Shown: piece by piece, positions 47,630-55,407 of the stretch
How positions within the stretch are numbered: position 1 is the stretch's first letter
Layout: every line of letters begins with the position of its first letter
Source: Rhodocyclales bacterium
GTDB lineage: Bacteria; Pseudomonadota; Gammaproteobacteria; Burkholderiales; Rhodocyclaceae
Assembly: GCA_016214145.1 (NCBI GenBank)
Contig: JACRPA010000009.1
Span: 108,772 to 172,771, forward strand
Length of the DNA: 64,000 nt
Direction: 5' to 3'
The notes under the pieces: generated by a model
What the model saw: the letters and a program-made list of their open reading frames with translations, nothing else
What the model was told of the DNA's origin: nothing
Databases searched by the model: none
Made by a program: the position numbers and the translations under genes

Positions 47630-49312
47630 ATGTCCCTGACCGTCACCGTCGGCCATGCCTCCCTCACCGGCCCGCGTCCGCAGAACGAGGATTTCTGCGG
47701 CGCCGTCACGCCCGAAGGAACGGACCTCGAAACGAAGGGCGTGCTGGCCGCCGTCGCCGACGGCGTCGGCGGCGCCGCGGCCGGGCGCGAGGCGTCCGAG
47801 CACACCGTGCGCGGCCTGCTCGCCGACTACTACGCCACCTCCGAGACCTGGGGCGTGCCCAAGGCGCTCGACACCGTGGTGACGGCGCTCAACCGCTGGC
47901 TCATCTCGCAGGGCGCGGCGCGGCGCGAGCTGGCCGGCATGGCCACCACCCTCACCGCGCTGGTGCTGCGCGGCAACCGCTGGTACGCCGCCCATGTCGG
48001 CGACAGCCGCCTCTACCTCTGGCGCGACGGCCGATTGACGCGCCTCACCGAGGACCACGTCTGGGAACATCCGCAGATGCGCCACGTGCTCAAGCGCGCC
48101 GTCGGCCTCGACGCCCATCTGGTGCTCGACCACGCCGACGGCGAGCTGAAGGCCGGCGACGTCTTCCTGCTCGCCAGCGACGGCGTCTGGAACAGCCTCG
48201 GCGACGCGCGCCTCGCCGAACACCTCGCCCGCCACGCCGACGCGCAGGAAGCCGCCAGCGCGCTGGCCGCCGCCGCGCTCGCCCACGGCGCCCAGGACAA
48301 CTGCACCGCGCTGGTGCTGCGCGCCGGCAGCGTGCCGTCGGCCAGCCTGCGCGACCGCCTCGCCCACGGGCGCATGCTGCCCGTGCCGCCGCGCCTGAAG
48401 CCGGGGCAGCTCATCGACGGCCTGCGCGTGGAGGCCGTGCTGCACGAATCGCGCGTGACGCTGCTCTACCGCGTGAAGAACGAGGCCGACGGCCAGCTGC
48501 TCGTACTGAAAACCCTGCTGCCCGACGCCGCCGACGAGGAGGCGAAGAACGCCCTGCTGCACGAGGAGTGGCTGGCGCGGCGCACCACCTCGCACTACTT
48601 CCCGCAGGTCGTGAGCCACGAGCCGCGCGCCCACCTCTATTACCTGATGAGCTGGCACGAAGGCGCCACGCTGAAGGCCATGCTGGCGCGCGGCCACCGC
48701 TTCACCATCGCGGAGGTCGCGCAGATCGGCCTGCGCCTGCTCAAGGGCATCGGCGCGCTGCACCGGCAGGGCATCGTGCATCGCGACATCAAGCCGGACA
48801 ACCTCCACCTCGGCCAGGACGGGCGGCTGCGCGTCCTCGACCTCGGCGTGGCGGCGTCCGACGGCGTCGACTTCCACGAGATCAACAATCCCGGCACGCC
48901 CTCGTACATGGCGCCGGAGCTCTTCGCCGGGGAGGCCGCCTCGCCGTCGAGCGACCTCTACGCTTCAGGCGTCACCCTCTACGAGCTGCTGACGCGCAAG
49001 TATCCCTACGGCGAGATCGAGCCTTTCCAGCGGCCGAAGTTCGGCGAGCCGGTGACGCCGCTGCGCTACCGCCCCGACATCCCGCCCTGGCTGGAGGCGC
49101 TGCTGCTGAAGGCGGTGGCGCGCGAACCGAAGGAGCGCTTCGAGACCGCCGAGGAATTCCTCCTCGCCCTGGAGCGCGGCGCGCACAAGCCGCTGGCCCT
49201 GCCGCGGCGCATGCCGCTCATGCAGCGCGACCCGCAGCTCGCCCTCAAGCTGCTGGCCGTCGCCTCGATCGCGCTGAACATCCTGCTGCTCTGGCTGCTG
49301 CTGGCGCGCTAG
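47630..49312 (+). CDS. Bifunctional PP2C phosphatase and Ser/Thr protein kinase
   Basis: 560 residues. Residues 1-240 are PP2C: PQNEDFCGAV, VADGVGGAAAGREAS, HVGDSRLY, SDGVWNSLG, AQDNCTALVL. Residues about 260-520 are a Hanks-type kinase with HRDIKPDNLHLG, LDLGVAAS (DLG in place of DFG) and GTPSYMAPE. A C-terminal helix (LAVASIALNILLLWLLLA) anchors it. Such fusions are repeatedly found in nitrate-assimilation clusters, for example next to nirBD in Pseudomonas. The target is unknown; the transporter or the reductases are candidates. Confidence 0.93.
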   Translation: MSLTVTVGHASLTGPRPQNEDFCGAVTPEGTDLETKGVLAAVADGVGGAAAGREASEHTVRGLLADYYATSETWGVPKALDTVVTALNRWLISQGAARRELAGMATTLTALVLRGNRWYAAHVGDSRLYLWRDGRLTRLTEDHVWEHPQMRHVLKRAVGLDAHLVLDHADGELKAGDVFLLASDGVWNSLGDARLAEHLARHADAQEAASALAAAALAHGAQDNCTALVLRAGSVPSASLRDRLAHGRMLPVPPRLKPGQLIDGLRVEAVLHESRVTLLYRVKNEADGQLLVLKTLLPDAADEEAKNALLHEEWLARRTTSHYFPQVVSHEPRAHLYYLMSWHEGATLKAMLARGHRFTIAEVAQIGLRLLKGIGALHRQGIVHRDIKPDNLHLGQDGRLRVLDLGVAASDGVDFHEINNPGTPSYMAPELFAGEAASPSSDLYASGVTLYELLTRKYPYGEIEPFQRPKFGEPVTPLRYRPDIPPWLEALLLKAVAREPKERFETAEEFLLALERGAHKPLALPRRMPLMQRDPQLALKLLAVASIALNILLLWLLLAR

Positions 49313-49323
49313 GCGCGCTCGTC

Positions 49324-49343
49324 ATTCCCGCGGACGCGGGGAT
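49324..49343. repeat. ATTCCCGCG-type hairpin
   Basis: ATTCCCGCG-ga-CGCGGGGAT in the 67-base gap between convergent genes; it may serve both as a 3' end hairpin. Directly downstream, GCGCCGTATCACGGCGAC looks like a truncated relative of the bipartite motif. Confidence 0.55.
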
Positions 49344-49379
49344 CCAGTACAGCGCCGTATCACGGCGACTTATCCAAAA

Positions 49380-50171
49380 TCACGCCGCCCGCCGCAGCTG
49401 CTTCTGGTAGAGGAATTCCAGCAGCGCCGCGCGGCACGCCTGGAAGCCGGCATCGTGCGCCAGCGCGAGGCGGTCGCGCGGGCGCGGCAGGTCCACCCGG
49501 AGGATTTCGCCGATGGTGGCCGCCGGCCCGTTGGTGAGCATCACCACCCGGTCGGAGAGCAGCACCGCCTCGTCCACGTCGTGGGTCACCATCACCACGG
49601 TGGCGCCGGTGGCCGCGGTGATCCGCATCAGCTCGTCCTGCAGGTTGGCGCGGGTCAGCGCATCCAGTGCGCCGAAAGGCTCGTCGAGCAGCAGGATCTT
49701 CGGCTCCATGGCCAGCGCCCGGGCGATGCCCACCCGCTGCTTCATGCCGCCGGAAATTTCGCCCGGATACTTCGCCTCCGCCTGCGCCAGGCCCACCAGC
49801 TCCAGCGCGGCGTGGGTGCGCGCGATGAGCCTGGCCTTGCCTTCCTTCGCGCCGAACACCCGCTCCACGGCGAGGTAGATGTTGTCGAAGCAGGTCAGCC
49901 AGGGCAGCAGGGAGTGGTTCTGGAACACCACCGCCCGCTCCGGGCCCGGCCCCGCCACCTCGCGGCCGTTGCAGATGAGCACCCCGGCGGTGGGCAGCGT
50001 CAGCCCGGCGATGAGGTTGAGCAGCGTCGACTTGCCGCAGCCCGAGTGGCCGATGAGCGAGACGAACTCGCCCTCGCGCACCGTCAGGTCGATGCCGCGC
50101 AGGGCGACGAAGCGGCCGTTCCGGGTGTCGAAGTGCATGCCGACGTTTTCGATCTGAACCAGTTTTTTCAT
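49380..50171 (-). CDS. nrtD: Nitrate ABC transporter ATP-binding protein
   Basis: 263 residues. Walker A GHSGCGKST, Q loop FQNHSLLPWLT, signature GEISGGMKQRVGIARALAM, Walker B ILLLDEPFGALD and switch VTHDVDEAV are present. The nitrate/taurine/sulfonate subfamily fits the adjacent NrtA and NrtB. There is a single ATPase without the extra NrtC solute-binding fusion. It is the last gene of the minus-strand nrt operon. Confidence 0.92.
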   Translation of the reverse strand: MKKLVQIENVGMHFDTRNGRFVALRGIDLTVREGEFVSLIGHSGCGKSTLLNLIAGLTLPTAGVLICNGREVAGPGPERAVVFQNHSLLPWLTCFDNIYLAVERVFGAKEGKARLIARTHAALELVGLAQAEAKYPGEISGGMKQRVGIARALAMEPKILLLDEPFGALDALTRANLQDELMRITAATGATVVMVTHDVDEAVLLSDRVVMLTNGPAATIGEILRVDLPRPRDRLALAHDAGFQACRAALLEFLYQKQLRRAA

Positions 50172-50207
50172 GACAGCTCCTTTGCGTTTCTTGCGTAGGT
50201 CGGGCTT

Positions 50208-50299
50208 GTAGGTCGGCCTTCAGGCCGATGACCGAAGGAAATCCCTGTGGGACAGCAGCACCGATCAACCGCTTGCGTCGGGCTGAAGCCCGACCTGCA
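50208..50299. repeat. GTCGGGCTTCAGCCCGAC-type palindromes, copy 2
   Basis: A diverged arm (GTAGGTCGGCCTTCAGGCCG) at 50208-50229 and a full arm near 50278-50298 lie between nrtB and nrtD. The same family as 38688. Confidence 0.75.
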
Positions 50300-51199
50300 T
50301 CACTCGTAGCTGAAGCGCCTGGCCAGCAGCAGCAGGATCTGCTCCAGCAGCAGGCCGATGACGCCGACGACGAAGATGGCGATGATGATGTTCTCCACCT
50401 TCAGGTTGTTCCACTCGTCCCACACCCAGAAGCCGAGGCCGACGCCGCCGGTGAGCATCTCGGCGGCGACGATCACCAGCCAGGCGACGCCGATGGACAG
50501 GCGCACGCCGGTCATCATGTAGGGCAGCACCGCCGGGAAGAGGATCTTCGTGAACACCTTCGACTCGGGCAGGTTGAGCACCCGCGCCACGTTGAGGTAG
50601 TCCTGCGGGATGCGCTGCACGCCGACGGCGGTGTTGATGATCATCGGCCAGATGCTGGAGATGAAGATCACCCAGATCGCCGCCGGGTTGGCGGCCTTGA
50701 ACACCAGCAGGCCGATCGGCAGCCAGGCCAGCGGCGACACCGGCCGCAGCAGGCTGATGATCGGCGCCGTCATGTCGTTGAGAAACTTGAAGCGCCCGAT
50801 CAGGAAGCCGGCCGGGATGCCGATCAGCGCCGCCAGGCCGAAGCCGATGCCGACGCGCTCGAGCGAGAAGAGGATGTTCCAGCCGATGCCCTGGTCGTTC
50901 GGCCCGTTGCGGTAGAACGGGTCGGAGAACAGCGTCACCGCCGCATGGAACACCACCGACGGGCCAGGCAGTTGCGGGCTCGACTTCGATACCAGCGCCC
51001 AGACGCCGACGAAGGCCGCCAGTCCGAGAACCGGCGGCAGGAACCGGCGCAGCGCGGCGGTAAAGCCCGCGCCGAGGCGCTGCCGCCGTGTCGCGGGGAC
51101 TGACTTTTCCACGGCGAGTTTCGGCGCGGGCGCCGCCGGGGGTTTCTTCTCCGCCGCCGGGGCGGCGGGCTCGTCGATCGTCATTGCCGTTGCTGTCAT
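50300..51199 (-). CDS. nrtB: Nitrate ABC transporter permease
   Basis: 299 residues. About 55 proline/alanine-rich cytoplasmic residues precede six or so helices with the permease EAA-type loop (ARVLNLPESKVFTKILFPAVLPYMMTG). Subfamily and context identify nitrate. ATG 51199 has GGGAG upstream; a longer in-frame start would be encoded by a REP element and is rejected. One minus-strand copy of the bipartite motif lies in its N-terminal part. Confidence 0.92.
   Translation of the reverse strand: MTATAMTIDEPAAPAAEKKPPAAPAPKLAVEKSVPATRRQRLGAGFTAALRRFLPPVLGLAAFVGVWALVSKSSPQLPGPSVVFHAAVTLFSDPFYRNGPNDQGIGWNILFSLERVGIGFGLAALIGIPAGFLIGRFKFLNDMTAPIISLLRPVSPLAWLPIGLLVFKAANPAAIWVIFISSIWPMIINTAVGVQRIPQDYLNVARVLNLPESKVFTKILFPAVLPYMMTGVRLSIGVAWLVIVAAEMLTGGVGLGFWVWDEWNNLKVENIIIAIFVVGVIGLLLEQILLLLARRFSYE
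51083..51107 (-). repeat. Bipartite motif AAAGTCAG-N10-ACGGCGA
   Basis: The right half ends in G; core TCCCCGCGAC. It is read in the coding direction of nrtB. Confidence 0.75.
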
Positions 51200-51228
51200 G
51201 ATGGTCTCCCTTGTGCAATCGAATGGCT

Positions 51229-51285
51229 GTAGGAGCGGGCTTGCCCGCGATGCCACCGCCGAGTCGCGGGCAAGCCCGCTCCCAC
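51229..51285. repeat. REP-like palindrome between nrtA and nrtB
   Basis: Arms 51229-51250 and 51264-51285 of the GTAGGAGCGGGC family. Position inside an operon suggests it could lower expression of nrtBD relative to nrtA. Confidence 0.85.
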
Positions 51286-51293
51286 AACGGCTT

Positions 51294-52559
51294 TCACGCA
51301 TGCACCTTGAAACCGCCCGCGTACTTCTTCGGGTCCTTGCCGTCCCACACCACGCCGTCGATCATCTTCGCGCTGCGCATCTCGCCCTTCGGCAGCGCGG
51401 CGCCGGCGGCGGTGGCGGCCTGCTTGTAGAGGTCGATGCGGTTGATGCTCTTCGCCACCGCGAGATAATCCGGATCGCCCTTGAGCAGGCCCCAGCGCTT
51501 GTGCTGGGTGAGGAACCACATGCCGTCGGACAGGTAGGGAAAGTTCACCGCGCCTTCGTTGTAGAACTTCATGTAGTTCCTGTCGTCCCAGGTCTTGCCG
51601 AGGCCGTTGGAGTAGCGGCCGAGCATGCGTTCGAGGATGACGTCCATGTCGGTATTGACGTAGGACTTGCTCGCCACCGTCTCGGCGGTCTTGCGCCGGT
51701 TGGCGAGCGAGGCGTCGATCCAGCGGCCGGCCTCAATTATTGAGGCCGTCATGGCGCGCGCCGTGTTGGGGTTCCTGGCGACGAAGTCCGCCGTGGTGCC
51801 GAGCACCTTCTCCGGATGGTCGGTCCAGATGTCCTGCGTCGTCTCGCCGGTGAAGCCGATCCTGTCCACGATGGCGCGGTTGTTCCACGGCTCGCCGACG
51901 CAGAAGCCGTCCATGTTGCCGACGCGCATGTTCGCCACCATCTGCGGCGGCGGCACGGTGATCACCTTGACGTCCTTCATCGGGTTGATGTCGTGCGCCG
52001 CCAGCCAGTAGTAGAGCCACATGGCGTGGGTGCCGGTCGGGAAGGTCTGGGCGAAGGTGTACTCGCGCTTGTCGGTGACGATCAGCTTCTTCAGCGAGGG
52101 GCCGTCGACCGCGCCCTTCTCCTTGAGCTGGTTCGACAGCGTGATGGCCTGGCCGTTGTGGTTGAGGTTCATCAGCACCGCCATGTCCTTCTTCGGCCCG
52201 CCGATGCCCAGGTGCACGCCGTACACCAGGCCGTAGAGCACGTGGGCGGCGTCCAGCTCGCCGTTCACCAGCTTGTCGCGCACGGCGGCCCAGGAAGCCT
52301 CCTTGCTCGGAATGATTTTGATGCCGTGCTTCCTGTCGAACTCGTTCACCGCCGCCATCACCACCGAGGAGCAGTCGGTGAGCGGGATGAAGCCGATGCG
52401 CACCTCCTTCTTCTCCGGCGCGTCCGAGCCGGCGGCCCAGGCGCCTGACCTGACACCGGGCGGCACCATGCTCATGAGCGCCGCCCCGCCGACGGCGAGC
52501 GAAGTGTTTTTGAGGAAGTCGCGCCGCGTGATTCCCGTTTCGATGAGTTTGTCGTCCAT
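51294..52559 (-). CDS. nrtA: Nitrate-binding protein of ABC importer
   Basis: 421 residues. The Tat signal TRRDFLKNT is followed by a hydrophobic stretch and AWAAG, so it is exported folded. NrtA-family features follow: RIGFIPLTDCSSVVMA, GELDAAHVLYGLVYGVHLG, WLAAHDINP, NMDGFCVGEPWNNRA. It captures nitrate or nitrite for NrtBD. The start is ATG 52559 with GGAG six bases upstream. An apparent start at 52598 falls inside the leader terminator. The Tat signal argues against its being the cytoplasmic sensor NasS. Confidence 0.94.
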   Translation of the reverse strand: MDDKLIETGITRRDFLKNTSLAVGGAALMSMVPPGVRSGAWAAGSDAPEKKEVRIGFIPLTDCSSVVMAAVNEFDRKHGIKIIPSKEASWAAVRDKLVNGELDAAHVLYGLVYGVHLGIGGPKKDMAVLMNLNHNGQAITLSNQLKEKGAVDGPSLKKLIVTDKREYTFAQTFPTGTHAMWLYYWLAAHDINPMKDVKVITVPPPQMVANMRVGNMDGFCVGEPWNNRAIVDRIGFTGETTQDIWTDHPEKVLGTTADFVARNPNTARAMTASIIEAGRWIDASLANRRKTAETVASKSYVNTDMDVILERMLGRYSNGLGKTWDDRNYMKFYNEGAVNFPYLSDGMWFLTQHKRWGLLKGDPDYLAVAKSINRIDLYKQAATAAGAALPKGEMRSAKMIDGVVWDGKDPKKYAGGFKVHA

Positions 52560-52580
52560 TGCATGCTCCACGTTTCCAGT

Positions 52581-52631
52581 AAAAAAAGAGGGCGTCATGC
52601 GCAGGAGAGGAAAACCTGCGCATGGACGCCC
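52581..52631 (-). terminator. Leader terminator of the nrt operon
   Basis: Read on the minus strand: a 16-bp stem with one bulged C (GGGCGTCCATGCGCAGG pairing with CCTGCGCATGACGCCC), a 9-base loop, then TCTTTTTTT. It lies between the sigma-54 start and nrtA, so it is an attenuator. Its 5' arm overlaps the P2 hairpin of the ANTAR target. Confidence 0.9.
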
Positions 52632-52664
52632 TTGCCCGAAATCCGCCGGATCGCCGTTGACCCG
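52624..52664 (-). promoter_or_regulatory. ANTAR two-hexaloop RNA target (P1-P2) for NasT
   Basis: Minus strand. P1 (52664-52647) is CGGGTC-AACGGC-GATCCG; P2 (52637-52624) is GGGC-AAGGGC-GTCC. Both have six-base loops with A at position 1 and G at position 4, the signature bound by ANTAR antiterminators. Eight bases of P2 are also the terminator's 5' arm, so the two folds exclude each other. A nasT gene lies directly upstream. Confidence 0.85.
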
Positions 52665-52681
52665 GTGCTTGCCCTGACATC

Positions 52682-52697
52682 AGCAAAGCGCGTGCCA
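52682..52697 (-). promoter_or_regulatory. Sigma-54 promoter of the nrt operon
   Basis: Minus strand TGGCACGCGCTTTGCT, full -24/-12 consensus. The predicted start near 52671 is seven bases before the P1 hairpin. Confidence 0.88.
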
Positions 52698-52787
52698 GGC
52701 GATGGCAATCGGCCGCAACGCCGCGCCGGCATTGGGTTTTCGGGATTTCATCGGCCGCGCCGGCGGCCCGGCGGGAATTGACGCGCC

Positions 52788-52802
52788 GCACTATCGCGGT
52801 GC
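52788..52802. promoter_or_regulatory. NtrC-like enhancer site upstream of nrt promoter
   Basis: GCAC-TATCGCG-GTGC fits the NtrC palindrome (GCAC-N7-GTGC). Its centre is about 124 bp before the sigma-54 start. It is 50 bp from the nasT stop. Confidence 0.7.
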
Positions 52803-52851
52803 GCCGCTGACGCCGCCGCGCACAACTTTGAGGAATGTCAAATCGGAAATG

Positions 52852-53427
52852 TCAGAGCAGGATGCCGGCGATGTCGACCACTTCGCGCGCCATCACGCCG
52901 ATCGGCTTGCCGCGATCCATCGCCAGCTTGCGCAGGCTGGCGTAGGCGGCCTCCTCGTCGAGGCCGCGCGCCTTCATCAGCAGGCCCTTGGCGCGCTCGA
53001 CCAGCTTGCGCTCGGAGAGCTTCTTCGAGGCTGCGGCCAGCTCGCGCCGCAGCGCCTGGTTCTCCTCGAAGCGCGCCACCGCCACCTCGATCACCGGCTT
53101 CAGGCGCGCCATCTCCAGCCCATCGACCACATAGGCGGCGACGCCGGCCTTCATGGCGCCGCGGATCGACGCCGCATCGCCCTCCTGCGCGAAGATGATC
53201 ACCGGCCGCGGCAAGTCGCGGTACAGCGTCGCCAGGTGCTCCAGCGTGTCGCGCGAGGGCGAATCCGTCTCGATGAGGATCACGTCGGGCTGGATCGCCT
53301 CGACCTGCCGCGCCAGGTCCAGCGCCGAGGACAGCACCGCCGCCACCTGGTGGCCGGCCAGCGCCAGCCCCGCGCAGATCTCGGCGGCGCGCGTGCGGGA
53401 TTCGTCGATGACAAGGATGCTCAGCAT
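52852..53427 (-). CDS. nasT: ANTAR-domain nitrate-responsive antiterminator
   Basis: 191 residues. An N-terminal receiver-like domain is followed by a helix and the C-terminal RNA-binding ANTAR domain (ERKLVERAKGLLMKARGLDEEAAYASLRKLAM). NasT relieves leader termination of nitrate genes once nitrate or nitrite releases it from NasS. The usual phosphorylated aspartate position reads Glu53 (ILIETDSPSRD), suggesting control by protein binding and not phosphorylation. nasS is not in the window. It sits upstream of the nrt operon whose leader carries its target. Confidence 0.93.
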   Translation of the reverse strand: MLSILVIDESRTRAAEICAGLALAGHQVAAVLSSALDLARQVEAIQPDVILIETDSPSRDTLEHLATLYRDLPRPVIIFAQEGDAASIRGAMKAGVAAYVVDGLEMARLKPVIEVAVARFEENQALRRELAAASKKLSERKLVERAKGLLMKARGLDEEAAYASLRKLAMDRGKPIGVMAREVVDIAGILL

Positions 53428-53458
53428 GCTTGTTACTGAGCAAGGGGTGTGCCAGGGA

Positions 53459-53483
53459 AAAGTCAGCCTCCCCGGTACGGCGA
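53459..53483 (+). repeat. Bipartite motif AAAGTCAG-N10-ACGGCGA
   Basis: Both halves exact; core CCTCCCCGGT. In the 63-base gap between nasT and the ABC exporter genes. Confidence 0.8.
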
Positions 53484-53490
53484 CCCGCTT

Positions 53491-54204
53491 TCAGTCGGCG
53501 ATCTCCCGCCCTTCCCCGGCCTCCTCGTGGGTACTGCCGTCGCGGATGTGGTAGATGCGCCTGAAGGTGGGGATGATCTTCTCGTCGTGGGTGACGACGA
53601 TGACGGCGGTGTTGTACTGCTGCGCCATGCGGTTGAGGATGCGGATGACGGCGAGCGCGCGCTCGCTGTCGAGCGGCGCCGTCGGCTCGTCGGCGAGGAT
53701 CACCGGCGGCTGGTTGGCCAGCGCACGGGCGATGGCGACGCGCTGCTGCTCGCCGCCGGAGAGCTGCGAGGGCTCGGCGCGGGCGCGGTGGCCGACGTCG
53801 AGCGCTTCGAGCAGTTCCAGCGCGCGCTGGCGCGCCGCGCCGTTGGGCCGGCCGGCCAGCATCGGCAGCAGGGCGATGTTGTCGGTGACGTCGAGGAAGG
53901 GGATCAGGTAGGGCGCCTGGAAAACGAAGCCGATGCGGTCGCGCCGCAGCGCCTTCAGGTCGCCGATCTTCCAGCCGCCGTCGTAGATGACTTCGTCGCC
54001 GAGGGTCATGCGGCCGGCCGTCGGCTCGATCACCGCGCCGAGGCACTTCAGCAGCGTGGTCTTGCCCGAGCCCGACGGGCCGATCAGTCCGACCACCTCG
54101 CCCGGCGCGACGGTCATGTTGACTTCCTTCAGCGCGTCGACGGCGGTGTCGCCCGCGCCGTAGCGCTTGCGCAGTCCCTCGATGCGGATGCCGAAGCCGT
54201 CCAC
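53491..54204 (-). CDS. ABC exporter ATP-binding protein (MacB/DevA-like)
   Basis: 237 residues. [38 protein letters not shown] and [11 protein letters not shown] place it with LolD/MacB-type ATPases. The start is GTG 54204, immediately after the permease stop with no gap. With the permease and adaptor upstream it forms a three-gene DevBCA/MacAB-like exporter. The substrate is unknown. Confidence 0.9.
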   Translation of the reverse strand: MDGFGIRIEGLRKRYGAGDTAVDALKEVNMTVAPGEVVGLIGPSGSGKTTLLKCLGAVIEPTAGRMTLGDEVIYDGGWKIGDLKALRRDRIGFVFQAPYLIPFLDVTDNIALLPMLAGRPNGAARQRALELLEALDVGHRARAEPSQLSGGEQQRVAIARALANQPPVILADEPTAPLDSERALAVIRILNRMAQQYNTAVIVVTHDEKIIPTFRRIYHIRDGSTHEEAGEGREIAD

Positions 54205-55407
54205 TCAGCCTCCTATGGCGGTCGCCGGGTCCACCCGCAGCGCGGCGCGGATGGCCAGCGTGCTGGCGATGGCGCAGATCACCATGACGGCGACGAAGCT
54301 GCGCAGCGCGTCGCCCGGTTCGAGCAGGATGTACTTCGGGAAGAACGGCGCCCACAAGGCGGAGGAGATCTTGCCGACGACGAAGCCGATGATCCCGAGT
54401 CCCAGCGCCTGCTGCAGGATCATGCCGGCGATGGTGCGACTGCGCGTGCCGATCAGCTTGAGCACGGCGATCTCGCGGAGCTTGCCGAGCGTCATGGTGT
54501 AGATGATGAAGGCGACGATGGCCGCGCTCACCACCGCGAGGATGGCGAGGAACATGCCGATCTGCTTGGCCGAGGTGGCGATCAGCTTGGCCACCAGGAT
54601 CTCCTCCATCTGCGCGCGGGTGTAGGCCTCGAGGTGCTTCCAGCGGCGGATCGGTTCGGCCACGGCCTCGGCATCGTGCCCTGCCCGCACCTGCACCAGC
54701 ACGGCATTCACGCTGTGGCTGGTGGTCTGCGAGGCCTGGATGGCTTCCAGCAGGCCCGGCACGCCGGGACGGTTGAGCGAGGGGTTGGCGGCGGTGCGCG
54801 CGCGCTCGTTCACGATGGCGTCGTTGTCCTTGAGGAACTGCGCCTCCTGGGCGTCCTTGAGCGGAATGAAGACCATCGGGTCGCCGCCGGAGGACACCAT
54901 GCGCCGCGTCAGCCCCACCACCGTGTAGTCGTGGCGGCGGATGCGGATGCGCTCGCCCAGCCTGAATCCCGTGCGCACGTCGGCGACGGCCTCGTAGTGG
55001 CTGCGCGTGATCTGCCGTCCCGCCACCAGGTAGGCCGGCTCGCCCGGCTGGCCGGGCTCGAAGCCGACCACCATGACGCGCACGTCGCTGGCGTTCTCTC
55101 CGCCCGCCTGCACCTGCATGTTGAGATAGGTGACGTTGGCCGCGCGCGCCACGCCCGGCATGCCGCGGAGGGCGCGGTAGGCGTCGTCGCGCAGGCTGGA
55201 GGGCTCGGCATAGGGGCCGAGGGTGTCCTTCTGCACGACCCAGATGTCGGCGCCGCTGTTGCTCAGCAAAACGCGGGCGTCGTCCACCATGCCGCGATAC
55301 ACGCCGGCCATGGTCAGGGTGGCGCCGATGAGCAGGCCGAGGCCGACGCCGGTGAAGACGAACTTGCCCCAGGAATGCAGGATGTCGCGCCCGGCGAGGC
55401 TGATCAT
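54205..55407 (-). CDS. ABC exporter permease (FtsX/MacB family)
   Basis: 400 residues. One helix near the N-terminus (FTGVGLGLLIGATLTMA), a large periplasmic domain, then three C-terminal helices (IGMFLAILAVVSAAIVAFIIY..., IAGMILQQALGLGIIGFVVG, SFVAVMVICAIASTLA) give the FtsX layout. Such transporters push substrates or peptides across the envelope by mechanotransmission. The start overlaps the adaptor stop by four bases. Confidence 0.88.
   Translation of the reverse strand: MISLAGRDILHSWGKFVFTGVGLGLLIGATLTMAGVYRGMVDDARVLLSNSGADIWVVQKDTLGPYAEPSSLRDDAYRALRGMPGVARAANVTYLNMQVQAGGENASDVRVMVVGFEPGQPGEPAYLVAGRQITRSHYEAVADVRTGFRLGERIRIRRHDYTVVGLTRRMVSSGGDPMVFIPLKDAQEAQFLKDNDAIVNERARTAANPSLNRPGVPGLLEAIQASQTTSHSVNAVLVQVRAGHDAEAVAEPIRRWKHLEAYTRAQMEEILVAKLIATSAKQIGMFLAILAVVSAAIVAFIIYTMTLGKLREIAVLKLIGTRSRTIAGMILQQALGLGIIGFVVGKISSALWAPFFPKYILLEPGDALRSFVAVMVICAIASTLAIRAALRVDPATAIGG

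Noticed and set aside
52560..52598. Start of nrtA at 52598
   Set aside because: The codons lie inside the leader terminator stem; ATG 52559 has a good ribosome site and gives a proper Tat signal.
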